A stretch of DNA of 64,000 bases from Shewanella sp. NFH-SH190041 (GCF_024363255.1 NZ_AP026070.1:682001-746000); one strand, 5' to 3'; positions 9,129 through 18,525 are shown, counted from the stretch's first letter. Numbers and translations are program-made. Notes: generated by a model from the letters alone, not told the origin.

Positions 9129-9974
9129 ATGGCAATGATTAATTGTGACGATACCGAGGTGTTCTTTTTTAAGAAAGGTTGTGTATTAGAACATGATACA
9201 GGCCAATCTAATGTTGAATTACTGTTTTGTCTCTCAGGTGAAATCACGATTAATATTAGCGACACACAATTTCTTACCGTGAGAGAAAAAGAGTTATTTA
9301 TTATTCCCTCTTATATTAAACATTTGGCTACAACGGTAAATGGTGCCGAGTTTTTCATATTAAATATTAATGTAAAACGAATATATAGAATGTTTTCTGG
9401 TAGTCCATACCTTAGCCATATTGAACAGTTTATGGGAATAATTAACCAGGGAGTGGTGATTCAAAGAAATAGAACAGATAATATTTTTACATTAGCATCA
9501 TTAATTACCAATGAATATAGTTTAGTTAATTTTAGCAACGTAATCGAAGTTATCGATAAAATCAATCAGGTAAAAGACGATGATATTTATGTATTAAACT
9601 TATCTGAAGCAGTATTAAAAGAATACCGTTTTATCTCAAGTATTGACAGTTATATTGAGGAAAACCCCTGTATGGATAGCAGGATTGAACATTTATCAAA
9701 AATGTTCAATATGTCAAGATCAACATTTATTCGTTTATTCAGTAAGCATTCAAATATGCCATTTCATCAATGGGTTATTAGAAAAAAAATTGGGATTGCA
9801 TGTTATAATCTTATCTATACAAATGATCCAATACAGAATATATCAGACTATCTTGGTTTTTCTTCATCTTCACATTTTTCCCGAGAGTTTTATAAGTATA
9901 AACATATCGCTCCATTAGCCTATCGTAAATCATCAAGAACTGAAGCAGAAGATATTTATAAAAAAATAGCGTAA
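9129..9974 (+). CDS. AraC-family transcriptional regulator
   Basis: About 281 residues. The N-terminal half resembles a cupin-like effector domain (blocks around VELLFCLSGEI and ELFIIPSYIKH). The C-terminal half has the two AraC helix-turn-helix motifs: IEHLSKMFNMSRSTFIRLF and the second ending in SDYLGFSSSSHFSREFYKY. The start at 9129 is chosen because GAGGT lies eight bases upstream; a GTG at 9114 overlapping the previous stop is the alternative. The gene is AT-rich like the rest of the island. It directly precedes the EamA-creatininase-BCCT genes on the same strand and probably activates them in response to the unknown substrate. Confidence 0.85.
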   Translation: MAMINCDDTEVFFFKKGCVLEHDTGQSNVELLFCLSGEITINISDTQFLTVREKELFIIPSYIKHLATTVNGAEFFILNINVKRIYRMFSGSPYLSHIEQFMGIINQGVVIQRNRTDNIFTLASLITNEYSLVNFSNVIEVIDKINQVKDDDIYVLNLSEAVLKEYRFISSIDSYIEENPCMDSRIEHLSKMFNMSRSTFIRLFSKHSNMPFHQWVIRKKIGIACYNLIYTNDPIQNISDYLGFSSSSHFSREFYKYKHIAPLAYRKSSRTEAEDIYKKIA

Positions 9975-10045
9975 TAAAAATTTTTATCATTATATTAATA
10001 AATCATCCTATATGAATATGAGATCGTTCCTATCATTTTGACATG

Positions 10046-10093
10046 TTGACACTTTTGTACTGCTTTTTGGGACAAAAATGAGATACTTATAAT
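10046..10093 (+). promoter_or_regulatory. Candidate AraC-dependent promoter of the EamA-creatininase operon
   Basis: A perfect TATAAT lies at 10088-10093 with no good -35 at the right spacing, as expected for an activator-dependent promoter. Upstream, TTGACA occurs twice (near 10046-10060), and repeated T-runs followed by G-rich triplets could be sites for the neighbouring AraC protein. The operon's first codon follows at 10132 behind a strong AAGGAGG site. This is inference from sequence only. Confidence 0.35.
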
Positions 10094-10131
10094 AAAAATT
10101 AGAGTGTAATACCTCTAAAAAGGAGGTTGCC

Positions 10132-11071
10132 ATGCAATACAATTGTACGAAGTTAAAGGGCTTTGCCTTTATGTTCTTATCCTCCAGTTTGATGGGGGGG
10201 ATTGGTGCATTTGCAAGGTACATTAATACCAGTGGTGATGTTATTTCATTCTTTAGAAACTTTCTTGGATTTGTTTGTATCTCATTAATTATTATGTCGA
10301 TGGGGAATATTAAGAAAGTAAAATCAATTAAAAATTTCTCCTGCAATTATTTTTTCTGGGATATTTTTGGGTTTGTTATCGATGCTATATGTGATTTCAA
10401 CTCAAAAAACAACATTGTCAAATGCTGCTTTCTTAATTTACACCGGCCCAATTTACTCAACAGTATTAGCTTCATTATTCTTAAAAGAACCATTTACTAA
10501 AGTTACCTTTTTTATGTTGTTATCAGTATTTATTGGTTGTTTACTGATTATTGGTGTGGTGGTTTATGATCCGGCTACCTTAATTGCAGTGAATCTTGAG
10601 TTAGACCCTCAATATGCAACGGGAAATTTTATCGCTCTGATGTCTGGGGTTGCATATGGTTTATTCTTGTTTGCCAGCCGCTTCAGAACAGATGTAGATG
10701 GTGATGTGCGCTCTTTTTATAACTTTACCTTTGCCTCATTAACGATTGGGGTATATTTGGCGATTTCAATTCCAGATTTATCAGCGATGGATACAAGCTC
10801 TTGGGGCTGGTTAATTGCTGCTGCAGTGATTACCGGTTTTGGCGCGTTTTTCCTGTTGACCATTGCAGCTAAATACCTGCTTGCCAGTGAATTAGCCTGT
10901 ATTTCTTATCAAGAAACCGTTATGGCAACTCTACTTGGCGTCATGCTGTTCAGCGAGCCAATTACATTAATGCAATCTATTGGTGGATGTTTGATCATTT
11001 TCAGTGGATTAGGACAAGTGCTTTTCAGTACCAGAAAATCAAAAATTGCGACAGAACCAGTACCCAATTAG
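10132..11071 (+). pseudogene. EamA-family (drug/metabolite) transporter, frameshifted
   Basis: Two overlapping frames give one EamA transporter. The first begins at 10132 behind AAGGAGG and encodes the N-terminus (SSLMGGIGAFARYI). Frame 2 resumes after a stop at 10319-10321 and encodes the remaining roughly 240 residues up to 11071 (SGIFLGLLSMLYV onward, about seven membrane spans). The switch falls between about 10321 and 10340, at the A-rich run ATTAAAAATTTC, so a single-base indel explains it. It is either a true inactivation or a base-calling error. Downstream, creatininase follows within 20 bp, so the transporter likely moved a related metabolite. Confidence 0.8.
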
Positions 11072-11088
11072 TCATTTTGGAGGTAAGT

Positions 11089-11862
11089 ATGCCTAATAGT
11101 GTTCACATTGCCGAACTAGACAGTTTTACTTATAAAAATCTGATTCAGGGAGACGTTGAGGTGTTATTAATTCCCGTTGGTGCGGTAGAGCAACACGGTC
11201 CTCACATGTCTATGAATGTTGATATTTTGCTACCGACCAAAATGGCTGAACTCGTCGCTAAGAAAATAAATGCCTTGGTGGCGCCTGCCATTAGCTATGG
11301 TTATAAATCGCAGCAACGTTCTGGTGGTGGAAACCATTTGATTGGTACCGCTAGTCTGGATGGAATAACCTTGATTGAGTTGGCAAAAACTATCATCAAA
11401 GAGTACTGTTCCCACGGATTTAAAAAAATTGTTTTTGTTAATGGCCATTATGAGAACAATTACTTCCTTATTGAAGGGATTGATTTGGCGCTTCGAGAGT
11501 TGAAATGGTCCAATATTGATGATGTCCGAATTATGAGTTTATCTTATTGGGATTTTGTCGATCAGATTGCTATCGATAAGATTTATCCGGATGGTTTTCC
11601 TGGCTGGGATATAGAGCATGGTGGTGTGCTGGAAACATCAATGATGCTATATTTTTATCCTGAGTTAGTACATATGGATAAAGTTGTTGATATTGAACCT
11701 GCGAAAATTAGACCTTATGACATTTATCCTGAAGTGAAAGAATATACGCCTGATTCAGGTTGCCTATCTTCGGCAAAAGCATCGACAGCTGAAAAGGGCT
11801 CAATTTTAGCTGAAGTTGCAGTTGCTGGGATCGTGAATGCTGTAAATGCCGAATTAAGATAA
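11089..11862 (+). CDS. Creatininase-family metal-dependent amidohydrolase
   Basis: Cytoplasmic binuclear-metal hydrolase of 257 residues. Ligand positions match those I recall for Pseudomonas creatininase: E34 and H36 in GAVEQHG, D45 in NVDILLP, and H120 and E122 in NGHYEN. A glutamate in the EHGGVLETS motif is also conserved. The fold also includes MftE and other cyclic-amide hydrolases, so the substrate need not be creatinine. Translation starts at 11089 behind GGAGGT. It lies between an amino-metabolite exporter and a BCCT-type importer, which suggests an amide of a methylated amine or amino acid. It is the only intact enzyme of the island. Confidence 0.88.
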   Translation: MPNSVHIAELDSFTYKNLIQGDVEVLLIPVGAVEQHGPHMSMNVDILLPTKMAELVAKKINALVAPAISYGYKSQQRSGGGNHLIGTASLDGITLIELAKTIIKEYCSHGFKKIVFVNGHYENNYFLIEGIDLALRELKWSNIDDVRIMSLSYWDFVDQIAIDKIYPDGFPGWDIEHGGVLETSMMLYFYPELVHMDKVVDIEPAKIRPYDIYPEVKEYTPDSGCLSSAKASTAEKGSILAEVAVAGIVNAVNAELR

Positions 11863-11869
11863 AAAAATT

Positions 11870-11898
11870 AAGCACTGCTTAGGCAGTGCTTATTTTTT
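11870..11898 (+). terminator. Rho-independent terminator after creatininase gene
   Basis: Stem AGCACTGC (11871-11878) pairs with GCAGTGCT (11883-11890) around a four-base loop, followed by TATTTTTT. It separates the creatininase gene from the BCCT gene, which has its own ribosome-binding site. Confidence 0.85.
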
Positions 11899-12291
11899 CA
11901 AGACGGCAAATTCAACCGATACAAGGATGGACAGTATGAATGGGAAAAATAATGCCTCTTCCGGAGATTCTGGTCCCTCGAGAGATAAATCATCAATTAT
12001 TATTCTAATTATTTCAACATCATTGGTTATTTTAATTTTGTCTGGGATTTTATTTTATCGAGATGAACTTTTTGTGATTACAGATAAAATCCGAGACTGG
12101 ATTACCTTTAACCTTAATTGGTATTATGTTTTCTTTTCATTGCTTTGTGTTTGTTCTTGTATTTACTTGCATTTCGGGCGTTATAAAGATATTAGAATTG
12201 GCGGGAAAAATGCAAGGCCAAAATATACTGATTTTTCATGGTATTCGATGTTATTTGCCTGCGGACAGGGGGTCGGATTAATCTTTTGGTG

Positions 12292-13382
12292 CTTGAATTC
12301 AGATAATAAGTGCACCACTCATGGTTAAACGGTAAGAAGAGATCAACTGCCTGTAGGTGGTACTCTATCGTCGCCAAACAAATAGAAGTCATTACCATGA
12401 GTTACAAGCAGTTGATCGAAGGGCAACGATACCAGATCGAAGCCTACCTACGCGAGGGCTTCAGCTATCGAGCAATCGGCAAACGCTTAAAAGTGAGCCA
12501 CAGCACGGTGAGTAGAGAGGTTCGTCGTAACCGTATTCGTGACAATCATTATTTGCCTGAAGTTGCACAGGCCAAGACAGTTAAGCGCCGCTGCCAGGCT
12601 GCCAAAAATCGAGTGTCTGTAACGACCGTCACTTTCGTTGAGTTCGGACTGAAGCAAAAGTGGAGTCCAGAACAAATCGCGGGCGTAGGTCAACTTATCG
12701 GTTACCCTGTCAGTCATGCATGGATTTATGGCTTTGTTCAGCAGGACAAGCAGCGTGGCGGAAAGCTCTATAAAGCGCTGAGACGCGGTCATCGTAAATA
12801 CCGCAAAGGCTGTCGTGCGAAACGGGTTATCATTCCAAATCGCATAGGTATTGAACACCGGCCGGCAGTTGTCGACGAAAAAGCACGATTAGGTGATTGG
12901 GAAGCCGATACGGTGTTGGGAAAACAAGGCACTGGCGCTATAGTCAGTTTGGTTGAACGCAAAAGCAAACTGTATCTAATCCGTAAAGTGCCCGCCAAAA
13001 GCGCAGCCGATGTGAGCCGAGCCATGATAGGCATGCTTTGGCGGTATCGCAGTCACGTTCACACTATCACAGCGGACAATGGCAGCGAGTTCTGTGACCA
13101 TCAAAAGGTTGCACAAGCACTGAAGGTAGATATCTATTTCGCCAACCCATACTCATCATGGGAACGTGGGTTGAATGAGAATTTCAATGGTCTGTTGCGG
13201 CAGTATATCCGCAAGGGAACTGATTTACGCACGGTAACGGATAAGCAAATTGCTGACATCGAACGAGCACTTAACTCACGTCCGAGAAAGTGCCTTGGTT
13301 TCAAACAGCCTGCTGTAGTATTCGATGAATTACGAAAAGCAGCTTAATGAAGCGAGTGGTGCACTTCGGGGTTGAATGCGCG
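12292..13382 (+). mobile_element. IS30-family insertion sequence inside the BCCT gene
   Basis: 1091-bp element. Its ends share AAGTGCACCACTC (left 12308-12320, inverted at the right near 13353-13365) plus a conserved ATTCA block farther out. A 3-bp direct repeat GTG flanks it (12289-12291 and 13383-13385), consistent with IS30 duplications. Deleting the element and one GTG rejoins TTTTG-GTG-TGTATCTGAA as ...F-W-C-V-S-E..., restoring the BCCT frame. That supports these boundaries. Confidence 0.9.
12397..13347 (+). CDS. IS30-family transposase
   Basis: 316-residue DDE transposase. An N-terminal helix-turn-helix (YRAIGKRLKVSHSTVSREV) binds the inverted repeats. The catalytic domain holds GDWEADTVLG (first Asp), ITADNGSEF (second Asp) and ERGLNENFNG (Glu). 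The start at 12397 is chosen because family members begin near MSYKQL; an in-frame ATG 29 codons upstream runs into the inverted repeat. It appears intact. Confidence 0.95.
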   Translation: MSYKQLIEGQRYQIEAYLREGFSYRAIGKRLKVSHSTVSREVRRNRIRDNHYLPEVAQAKTVKRRCQAAKNRVSVTTVTFVEFGLKQKWSPEQIAGVGQLIGYPVSHAWIYGFVQQDKQRGGKLYKALRRGHRKYRKGCRAKRVIIPNRIGIEHRPAVVDEKARLGDWEADTVLGKQGTGAIVSLVERKSKLYLIRKVPAKSAADVSRAMIGMLWRYRSHVHTITADNGSEFCDHQKVAQALKVDIYFANPYSSWERGLNENFNGLLRQYIRKGTDLRTVTDKQIADIERALNSRPRKCLGFKQPAVVFDELRKAA

Positions 13383-14631
13383 GTGTGTATCTGAACCTAT
13401 CTTGTTGAGTCAAAATAATAATGGACTGACGATTTCAGATAATCCAGCCGTTAACGCATTAGGTGTCAGTTATTTTCATTGGGCGATTAATGCTTGGTCT
13501 ATCTACTGCATTTTGGCATTAGCTTTAGCTTTTTTGCATTTTAATACTAAAAAGCCATTAAGTGTACACAGTGCTTTTATTTCTGATATAAATCAGACAG
13601 GGCGATTTTCTATCCCTACCGTTGTGCAGGTATTTACGATTATTGCAACAGTATTTGGTTTAGTCACATCATTTGGTTTTGCAGCTTCTCAGACAGGTTC
13701 TGGTTTAAACTATATTTTTTCAATGCTAGCAATAGATAGCGATATTGTTGAATTGGGTGTTGTTGGCGTTATTTTTATTATTACATGCTTTTCCCTTGCT
13801 CGAGGTGTCAGCAGAGGTATGCGACGGGTAAGTGAATTGAATTCTATTTTGAGTATTTTTATTTTGGTATGTTTTATTTTATTCGGTCCGTTGAATTATA
13901 TATTGAACATATTTTTAGAAAGTGTATGAGTCTATATTTCTGGTTTTGTGACGAGTAATTTTTGGACCGATGGTGATCAGTTTCTGAGTCAATCTACAGA
14001 GTGGGAACAATCCTGGAATGGTATTTGGACAATATTTATTTGTAGTTGGTGTATTTCGTTTTCGGCTTTTGTTGCTACATTTATTGCGGGGATATCTTAT
14101 GGCAGGACCATTAAACAGTTTATTTTTGGTGTTGTCATGATTCCATCACTTATTGTTATATTGTGGATTGGGATTATCGGTGGTGCTGCATTAAGTTATG
14201 ATATTAATTCTGGTGGTGTAATTTATGATGCTGCGGTAATGGATCCTGCTAATGGAATCTTTTCTATGATAGGGCTTATGCCAGGAACTGTATTACCTTT
14301 ATTATTATTTTCACTGACGTCTATATTAATTGTGACTTATTATGTCACATCGCTAAATTCTGGGATTCATGCAATATCTAACTTTATCTTTTCTTCCGAG
14401 CATAAATTAATACTTAAAGTAGAGTTACTGTATGCTATGTTAATATCTTTGACAACCATATCATTAATCATAATAGGGGGGGAGGCATTATTATCATTAA
14501 TTCAGACTGGGGTGATTATTTGTTCATTGCCTTTTTCTATGATATTCATTGCTGTGGTTGTGATTTTTATTAAGAAGCTAAGACAAACTTACCACAAACA
14601 GGACCACAGTATTAGTAAGTCGTGAAATAGC

Positions 14632-14662
14632 GGCACGGGAAGCAAGCTACCGTGCCAATTCA
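14632..14662 (+). terminator. Hairpin terminator after the BCCT gene
   Basis: GGCACGG (14632-14638) pairs with CCGTGCC (14650-14656) around an 11-base loop, just after the stop codon. The following sequence is T-rich only in part (AATTCATTTATT), so it is a moderate terminator. Confidence 0.6.
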
Positions 14663-14741
14663 TTTATTCATTATCTGTTAGGGTATAAGTTGATGAGTAT
14701 CAGTGAATCATTATTAATATGGTTCTGATGTTTAATTAATA

Positions 14742-15041
14742 TTAACTCTGTTTTCCCAATACAGAGGTTTTGAATGCATCAGAGATGTCTTGCGGTGTGA
14801 ACTCTTTAGACTGATATTGTCTATGAAAAAACACAGCGCGCTTTTCTGGTCTATGTGTCTGATTATTATATATTATTTTCTTTCCAGTCTTTAATTCAAC
14901 TTCATAATTCGGCAGCTTATTTTCTTTAGCCTGTTCAAATCGGATATAAACAGTGTTATCACATAGGTTTTTCTTGACACCAGACAAGAAGTGAAAATGT
15001 AGTAAAGATAACTTTTCTATACTGTCAATTTGTATTTTCAT
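14742..15041 (-). CDS. Hypothetical protein of about 99 residues
   Basis: Family not recognised. The protein is rich in Lys and aromatics (motifs LLHFHFLSG, THRPEKRAVFFHRQYQ), with no signal peptide or membrane span, so it is probably cytosolic. Start at 15041 is preferred because AAGGA lies just upstream; an in-frame ATG at 15065 is an alternative. AT-rich base composition like the preceding island suggests it belongs to the acquired segment. It is alone on its strand. Confidence 0.6.
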   Translation of the reverse strand: MKIQIDSIEKLSLLHFHFLSGVKKNLCDNTVYIRFEQAKENKLPNYEVELKTGKKIIYNNQTHRPEKRAVFFHRQYQSKEFTPQDISDAFKTSVLGKQS

Positions 15042-15065
15042 TTTTTCCTTTTTATACATATCCAA

Positions 15066-15322
15066 AAAGCTGTTTGTTCAGAATTAAATAAATTGGTCTA
15101 CATATAAAGCGTCCAAGAAGCTTAAAAAATTTAATTTTTATATAAATTTTATTCTCGGGTTTAACTTTGATTTCTGATTAACACGAAAATCACTCTAGTG
15201 ACGTTTGTACTTGTGTTTCTGTTGATGGCTTGGGGGAAAGCCTATTTTTCCACTTGGCAAGTGGGAGCGTTGGGGGAGGAATTGGCCATCACATAGTGGA
15301 TGGCCCAAGCCGTTAGGTAAGA
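15066..15322. other. Intergenic dyads between hypothetical protein and DUF4282 gene
   Basis: Contains a near-perfect palindrome CCACTTGGCAAGTGG (15250-15264), and a second dyad pairing GGCCATC with GATGGCC near 15283-15305, just past the stop of the DUF4282 gene. Neither has a clear T-tract. They could be a regulator site and a weak terminator. Confidence 0.35.
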
Positions 15323-15595
15323 TTACTCTACGTTTTTGTCGGCTATTTTTTGTAGGTTTTCATTAATTTTGAATAGCACAATCATCAGTTCACACCAGAT
15401 TCTGGCAATGATACTGCCGCCGATGATAGCACCTATGCCATAGAAAAAATTATGGAATAACTGACTGATCCCGCCAATCACTGTTATCGCTAGCAATAGC
15501 CAATAGATAGCGATGATCAATTTTGGGGTCAGCATGGCATTAAAAAAGAAAATAGATTTTAGATTTATATTCACCAAGGGCTCAATCAAATACAT
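15323..15595 (-). CDS. DUF4282-like small membrane protein
   Basis: 90-residue inner-membrane protein with two hydrophobic spans (about 27-45 and 52-72). It opens with FFFNAMLTPKLIIAIYWL, which resembles the start of DUF4282 proteins, and ends in a charged tail. Function of the family is unknown. No partner gene adjoins it. Start could instead be the ATG at residue 21, but the preceding residues also fit the family. Confidence 0.65.
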   Translation of the reverse strand: MYLIEPLVNINLKSIFFFNAMLTPKLIIAIYWLLLAITVIGGISQLFHNFFYGIGAIIGGSIIARIWCELMIVLFKINENLQKIADKNVE

Positions 15596-15947
15596 TGTTT
15601 AGTGATACGTATATTAACTTATTGTTTCAAATGGATAGGTGACTGCAGTCAAAATTACCGCAAAATGAGTTACTTTGTTCAAATGATGGCTTATCTACGC
15701 GTTTGCGTAATCTCGGTGTAACACAGCATTACCGCAATGATTACTGAATATTCATACAATTTTTGCTCTATTGAGATTTACGTTTCATTAATTTAACCAT
15801 GACTTAATAGACATTCTTGAGAGTTGTATAGGTCGATACTTTCGCGATGATTAAAAATGCACTTAAAGTGAATTTATATTGACAGTGCTTTTTGTGTGGG
15901 TTTATAGTCGCCGACAGAGAGATTATTCCGAATTCACAGAGCAGATT
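15596..15947 (+). promoter_or_regulatory. Promoter of the amino-acid ABC operon
   Basis: TTGACA (15879-15884) and TATAGT (15903-15908) are separated by 18 bp, a good sigma-70 promoter that would start transcription near 15915, about 33 bases before the binding-protein ATG. The rest of the 350-bp gap holds a dyad-like CTACGCGTTTGCGTA (near 15696-15711) but nothing I can name. Confidence 0.65.
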
Positions 15948-16673
15948 ATGAAAAAAATCATTACAGTATTGAGCCTCGCTTTAGTGTGTTTGTCAGGTTG
16001 CGGTAAACAAGCGAATGAATTGGTCGTTGGTACTAACGCGACCTTCCCGCCATTCGAATATATGGGGGGGACCGGCGGGGATGAAGTGAAAGGGTTTGAT
16101 ATTGATATTGCCCGCCAGATTGCGAAGGATGCGGGGAAGACATTAAGGGTGGAGAATATGAATTTTGATGCCCTGATCGTGGCATTAAACAGCGGTAAAA
16201 TCGATATGATTGCTGCGGGCATGACGATTACCCCTGAGCGGGAAAAAACGGTCAGTTTTTCGACGCCATACTATGAAGCTACTCAGGTGGTGATTACCCG
16301 CAAAGACGATAACCGTATTACACAGATTTCTGATCTAAAAGATAAAAAAATTGCGGTGCAATTGGGCACCACGGGCGATGTAATGGCTAAGGATTTTAGC
16401 CAGCAAGTGGTGGCGTTTAATTCTGGTTTTGAAGCATTGATGGAGCTGAAAAATGGCCGGGTAGATCTGGTGTTGTTTGACAGTGCGCCAGCGGCTCATC
16501 ATCTGGCAAAAAATCGCCAATTGAAAATGCAACAAATGGATTTTAAGCCGGAATATTATGGCCTGGCTATGGCCAAAGGGAATGATGCATTAGTGCGGCA
16601 AGTCGATGCTTCGCTGGCCAAAATGCAGGCCGATGGGCAGTTAGATACCCTGTTAGATAAATATATGAAATAA
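15948..16673 (+). CDS. Polar amino-acid ABC transporter, substrate-binding lipoprotein
   Basis: Periplasmic family-3 solute-binding protein of 241 residues. It has a lipoprotein signal with lipobox LSGC, acylated Cys18. Typical motifs follow: VGTNATFPPFEY, GFDIDIARQIAKDAG, GMTITPEREKTVSFSTPYYEA and a late GLAMAKGND. These fit GlnH/ArtJ-type proteins for glutamine, arginine or similar amino acids; ligand specificity cannot be told. ATG at 15948 is the start because it heads the signal peptide; the frame's upstream TTG is part of the -35 box. The first gene of a three-gene importer. Confidence 0.9.
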   Translation: MKKIITVLSLALVCLSGCGKQANELVVGTNATFPPFEYMGGTGGDEVKGFDIDIARQIAKDAGKTLRVENMNFDALIVALNSGKIDMIAAGMTITPEREKTVSFSTPYYEATQVVITRKDDNRITQISDLKDKKIAVQLGTTGDVMAKDFSQQVVAFNSGFEALMELKNGRVDLVLFDSAPAAHHLAKNRQLKMQQMDFKPEYYGLAMAKGNDALVRQVDASLAKMQADGQLDTLLDKYMK

Positions 16674-16689
16674 CGACTTCTCTAGGGGC

Positions 16690-16758
16690 TGATAAGCCGC
16701 GATTAACATGCTTTTGTCCCGAACAAAATTTCATCATAACAAGTGAATAGGCTCTAGG
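16690..16758 (+). repeat. Decayed MITE-like fragment between binding protein and permease
   Basis: About 70 bp matching the right-hand end of the 18901-19169 repeat: a GCTGATAAGCCG block, GCGATTAACATGCTTTTGTC, then CGAACAAAATTTCATCA and a degenerate terminal repeat ending in CTCTAGG. It sits inside the operon between the lipoprotein and permease genes and may influence the relative expression of the two. Confidence 0.6.
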
Positions 16759-16805
16759 CAGATTATGCGGCCTAGCCTAACTGATACAGAAAAGAGAAGT
16801 GGATT

Positions 16806-17483
16806 ATGCACGCCATTATTGATTCATTATTTACCCCCATCGGTGACGATGGAATGATTGGCATATTGCTGATTTTAAATGGCTTAAAAGTTACTTTGTT
16901 CGTGACCTTTTTTGCCGTTATCCTCGGCGCTGTGCTGGGGATTTGCACCACGCTGATGAAAATGTCTGGTCGTTGGTATTTGACTTGGCCTGCCCATATT
17001 TATGTCAGTGTGATCCGCGGTACACCCGTTGTCGTGCAGTTGGTCATTCTTTACTTCATCGTGCTATCAGCACTCGATGTAGACAAAATTACCGCTGCGG
17101 TGATTGCGTTTGGGCTCAATAGCGGTGCGTATATCTCGGAAATTATCCGTGCTGGGATCCAAGCTGTGGATAAGGGGCAGTTGGAGGCGGCCAGATCGCT
17201 AGGTCTGTCACAGGGGCAGGCAATGAAAGAGGTCATTTTGCCGCAAGCGGTGAAAAATATTCTGCCGGCATTAGGTAACGAATTTATTGTACTGCTGAAA
17301 GAGACGGCCGTTATTGGCTTTATCGGTGGGGTTGATTTAATGCGGGCTGGTGAGATTATCCGTAGCAGAACTTTTGAAGATGTGGTGCCCCTGTTTACCT
17401 GTGCAGTGATATATCTGTTGCTGACCTATAGCTTTACCCTGCTGTTGTCCAGATTTGAAAAGAGGCTGAAACAAAGTGATTGA
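16806..17483 (+). CDS. Polar amino-acid ABC transporter, permease
   Basis: Inner-membrane component of 225 residues with about five spans. It carries the HisM/GlnP-type EAA loop: [23 protein letters not shown] at about 122-144, which couples to the ATPase, and the [13 protein letters not shown] motif. The 3' end overlaps the ATPase gene by 8 bp, implying coupled translation. A single permease gene suggests a homodimer, as in GlnP. Confidence 0.93.
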   Translation: MHAIIDSLFTPIGDDGMIGILLILNGLKVTLFVTFFAVILGAVLGICTTLMKMSGRWYLTWPAHIYVSVIRGTPVVVQLVILYFIVLSALDVDKITAAVIAFGLNSGAYISEIIRAGIQAVDKGQLEAARSLGLSQGQAMKEVILPQAVKNILPALGNEFIVLLKETAVIGFIGGVDLMRAGEIIRSRTFEDVVPLFTCAVIYLLLTYSFTLLLSRFEKRLKQSD

Positions 17484-18201
17484 TATCCGGGATTTGCATA
17501 AAAATTATGGTGATGTCGAGGTACTTAAAGGTATCAGCGAACATATTAATGCCGGGGAAGTGGTCAGTGTGATAGGACCATCTGGTAGTGGTAAAAGTAC
17601 TTTCCTGCGTTGCCTTAATCTGCTGGAAACCCCGAGCAGTGGCGAAATTGATATTGATGGGGAAGCCATTACGGCTCCGGGAGCCAATATTGATAAGTTG
17701 CGGCGTAAAGTGGGAATGGTATTTCAAAATTTTAACCTGTTTCCCCATAAGACAGTGCAGCAAAATATTACCTTAGCACCGGTAAAGTTGGGTCTTATGA
17801 GTCAAACTGAGGCAGATGAAAAAGCCCTGACTTTGTTGGCACAAGTGGGATTAGCAGATAAGGCCTCGGTATATCCATCCAGCTTATCCGGTGGGCAGAA
17901 ACAGCGGGTGGCGATTGCTCGGGCATTGGCGATGGAACCGGAGCTGATGTTATTTGATGAGCCTACTTCGGCGTTGGATCCGGAAATGGTTGGTGATGTA
18001 CTGGATGTGATGAAGTCATTGGCGCAGAAGGGGATGACCATGGTGATTGTGACCCATGAAATGGGGTTTGCAAGGGAAGTGTCTGACCGAGTGTTATTTA
18101 TTGATGGTGGCGAGGTGGTGGAAAGTGGCGCGCCGGAGCAGATTTTTACTGCACCAAACCATAAAAGAACCCGTTCATTTCTTAGTAAAGTGCTGCGCTA
18201 A
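17476..18201 (+). CDS. Polar amino-acid ABC transporter, ATP-binding protein
   Basis: 241-residue ATPase. Walker [10 protein letters not shown] at about 35-43, Q-loop VFQNFNLFP, signature [15 protein letters not shown], Walker [15 protein letters not shown] and the H-loop in [10 protein letters not shown] are all present, as in GlnQ/HisP/ArtP. GTG is the start, placed within the permease gene's last codons. It energises import of the amino acid captured by the upstream lipoprotein. Confidence 0.95.
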   Translation: MIDIRDLHKNYGDVEVLKGISEHINAGEVVSVIGPSGSGKSTFLRCLNLLETPSSGEIDIDGEAITAPGANIDKLRRKVGMVFQNFNLFPHKTVQQNITLAPVKLGLMSQTEADEKALTLLAQVGLADKASVYPSSLSGGQKQRVAIARALAMEPELMLFDEPTSALDPEMVGDVLDVMKSLAQKGMTMVIVTHEMGFAREVSDRVLFIDGGEVVESGAPEQIFTAPNHKRTRSFLSKVLR

Positions 18202-18320
18202 ATTTATAGGTATTCATAGTTTTATAGTTGGCGTTGAGCTTTTTGCTGATGTGACGGCTCCTTACGGAACTTGATAATTGACCTTGATGAGTTATTTAAG
18301 GTGAAGGCATAGAAAAATCG

Positions 18321-18365
18321 TTAAGCGCCAGTATGCGAAGACCTGCGACTGGCGCTTAATTATTG
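18321..18365. terminator. Hairpin downstream of the ABC operon
   Basis: Perfect 12-bp stem, TTAAGCGCCAGT with ACTGGCGCTTAA, around a 15-base loop, then TTATTGTAGG. The weak T-tract makes it a moderate terminator; the stem is symmetric enough to act on both strands. Confidence 0.6.
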
Positions 18366-18525
18366 TAGGGTTAATTTTATTGTCAGTATCTTGCTCACGC
18401 CTGTGCTATTGAAGGGCATCAAGCTCTGACTCATTGATATTTTTTATGTTATTTCGGCAATATGACCTTCTTTGATACCTTGCAAGCCTCTTTTTCATCC
18501 CGCACCCGATTGCGCTCTTTAGTCA

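Larger units (their letters stand above)
11936..14625 (+). pseudogene. BCCT-family (betaine/carnitine/choline) transporter, disrupted
   Basis: Sodium- or proton-coupled quaternary-amine importer broken twice. The N-terminal part (from ATG 11936, AAGGA eight bases upstream) reads to GVGLIFW at 12288. An IS30-family element then intervenes, and the frame resumes at the SEPILLSQ block after 13385, as in intact BCCT proteins. A TGA at 13927-13929 interrupts the same frame, which then continues at once and carries the family motif ISYGRTIKQF (about 14092-14121) to the stop at 14625. Repaired, the protein would be about 530 residues with 12 spans. Substrate is unknown; linkage to creatininase suggests a creatine- or betaine-like compound. 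Confidence 0.88.

Noticed and set aside
10008..10346. 112-codon minus-strand frame over the EamA promoter and start
   Set aside because: Overlaps a strong ribosome-binding site and coding start on the other strand; no family features.
13927..13929. Selenocysteine reading of the in-frame TGA in the BCCT gene
   Set aside because: No SECIS-like stem was evident just after the codon and BCCT proteins are not selenoproteins; simple nonsense mutation is enough.
15696..15711. PurR-like site CTACGCGTTTGCGTA upstream of the amino-acid transporter
   Set aside because: Only one half matches the PurR box and the spacing is wrong for a full palindrome.
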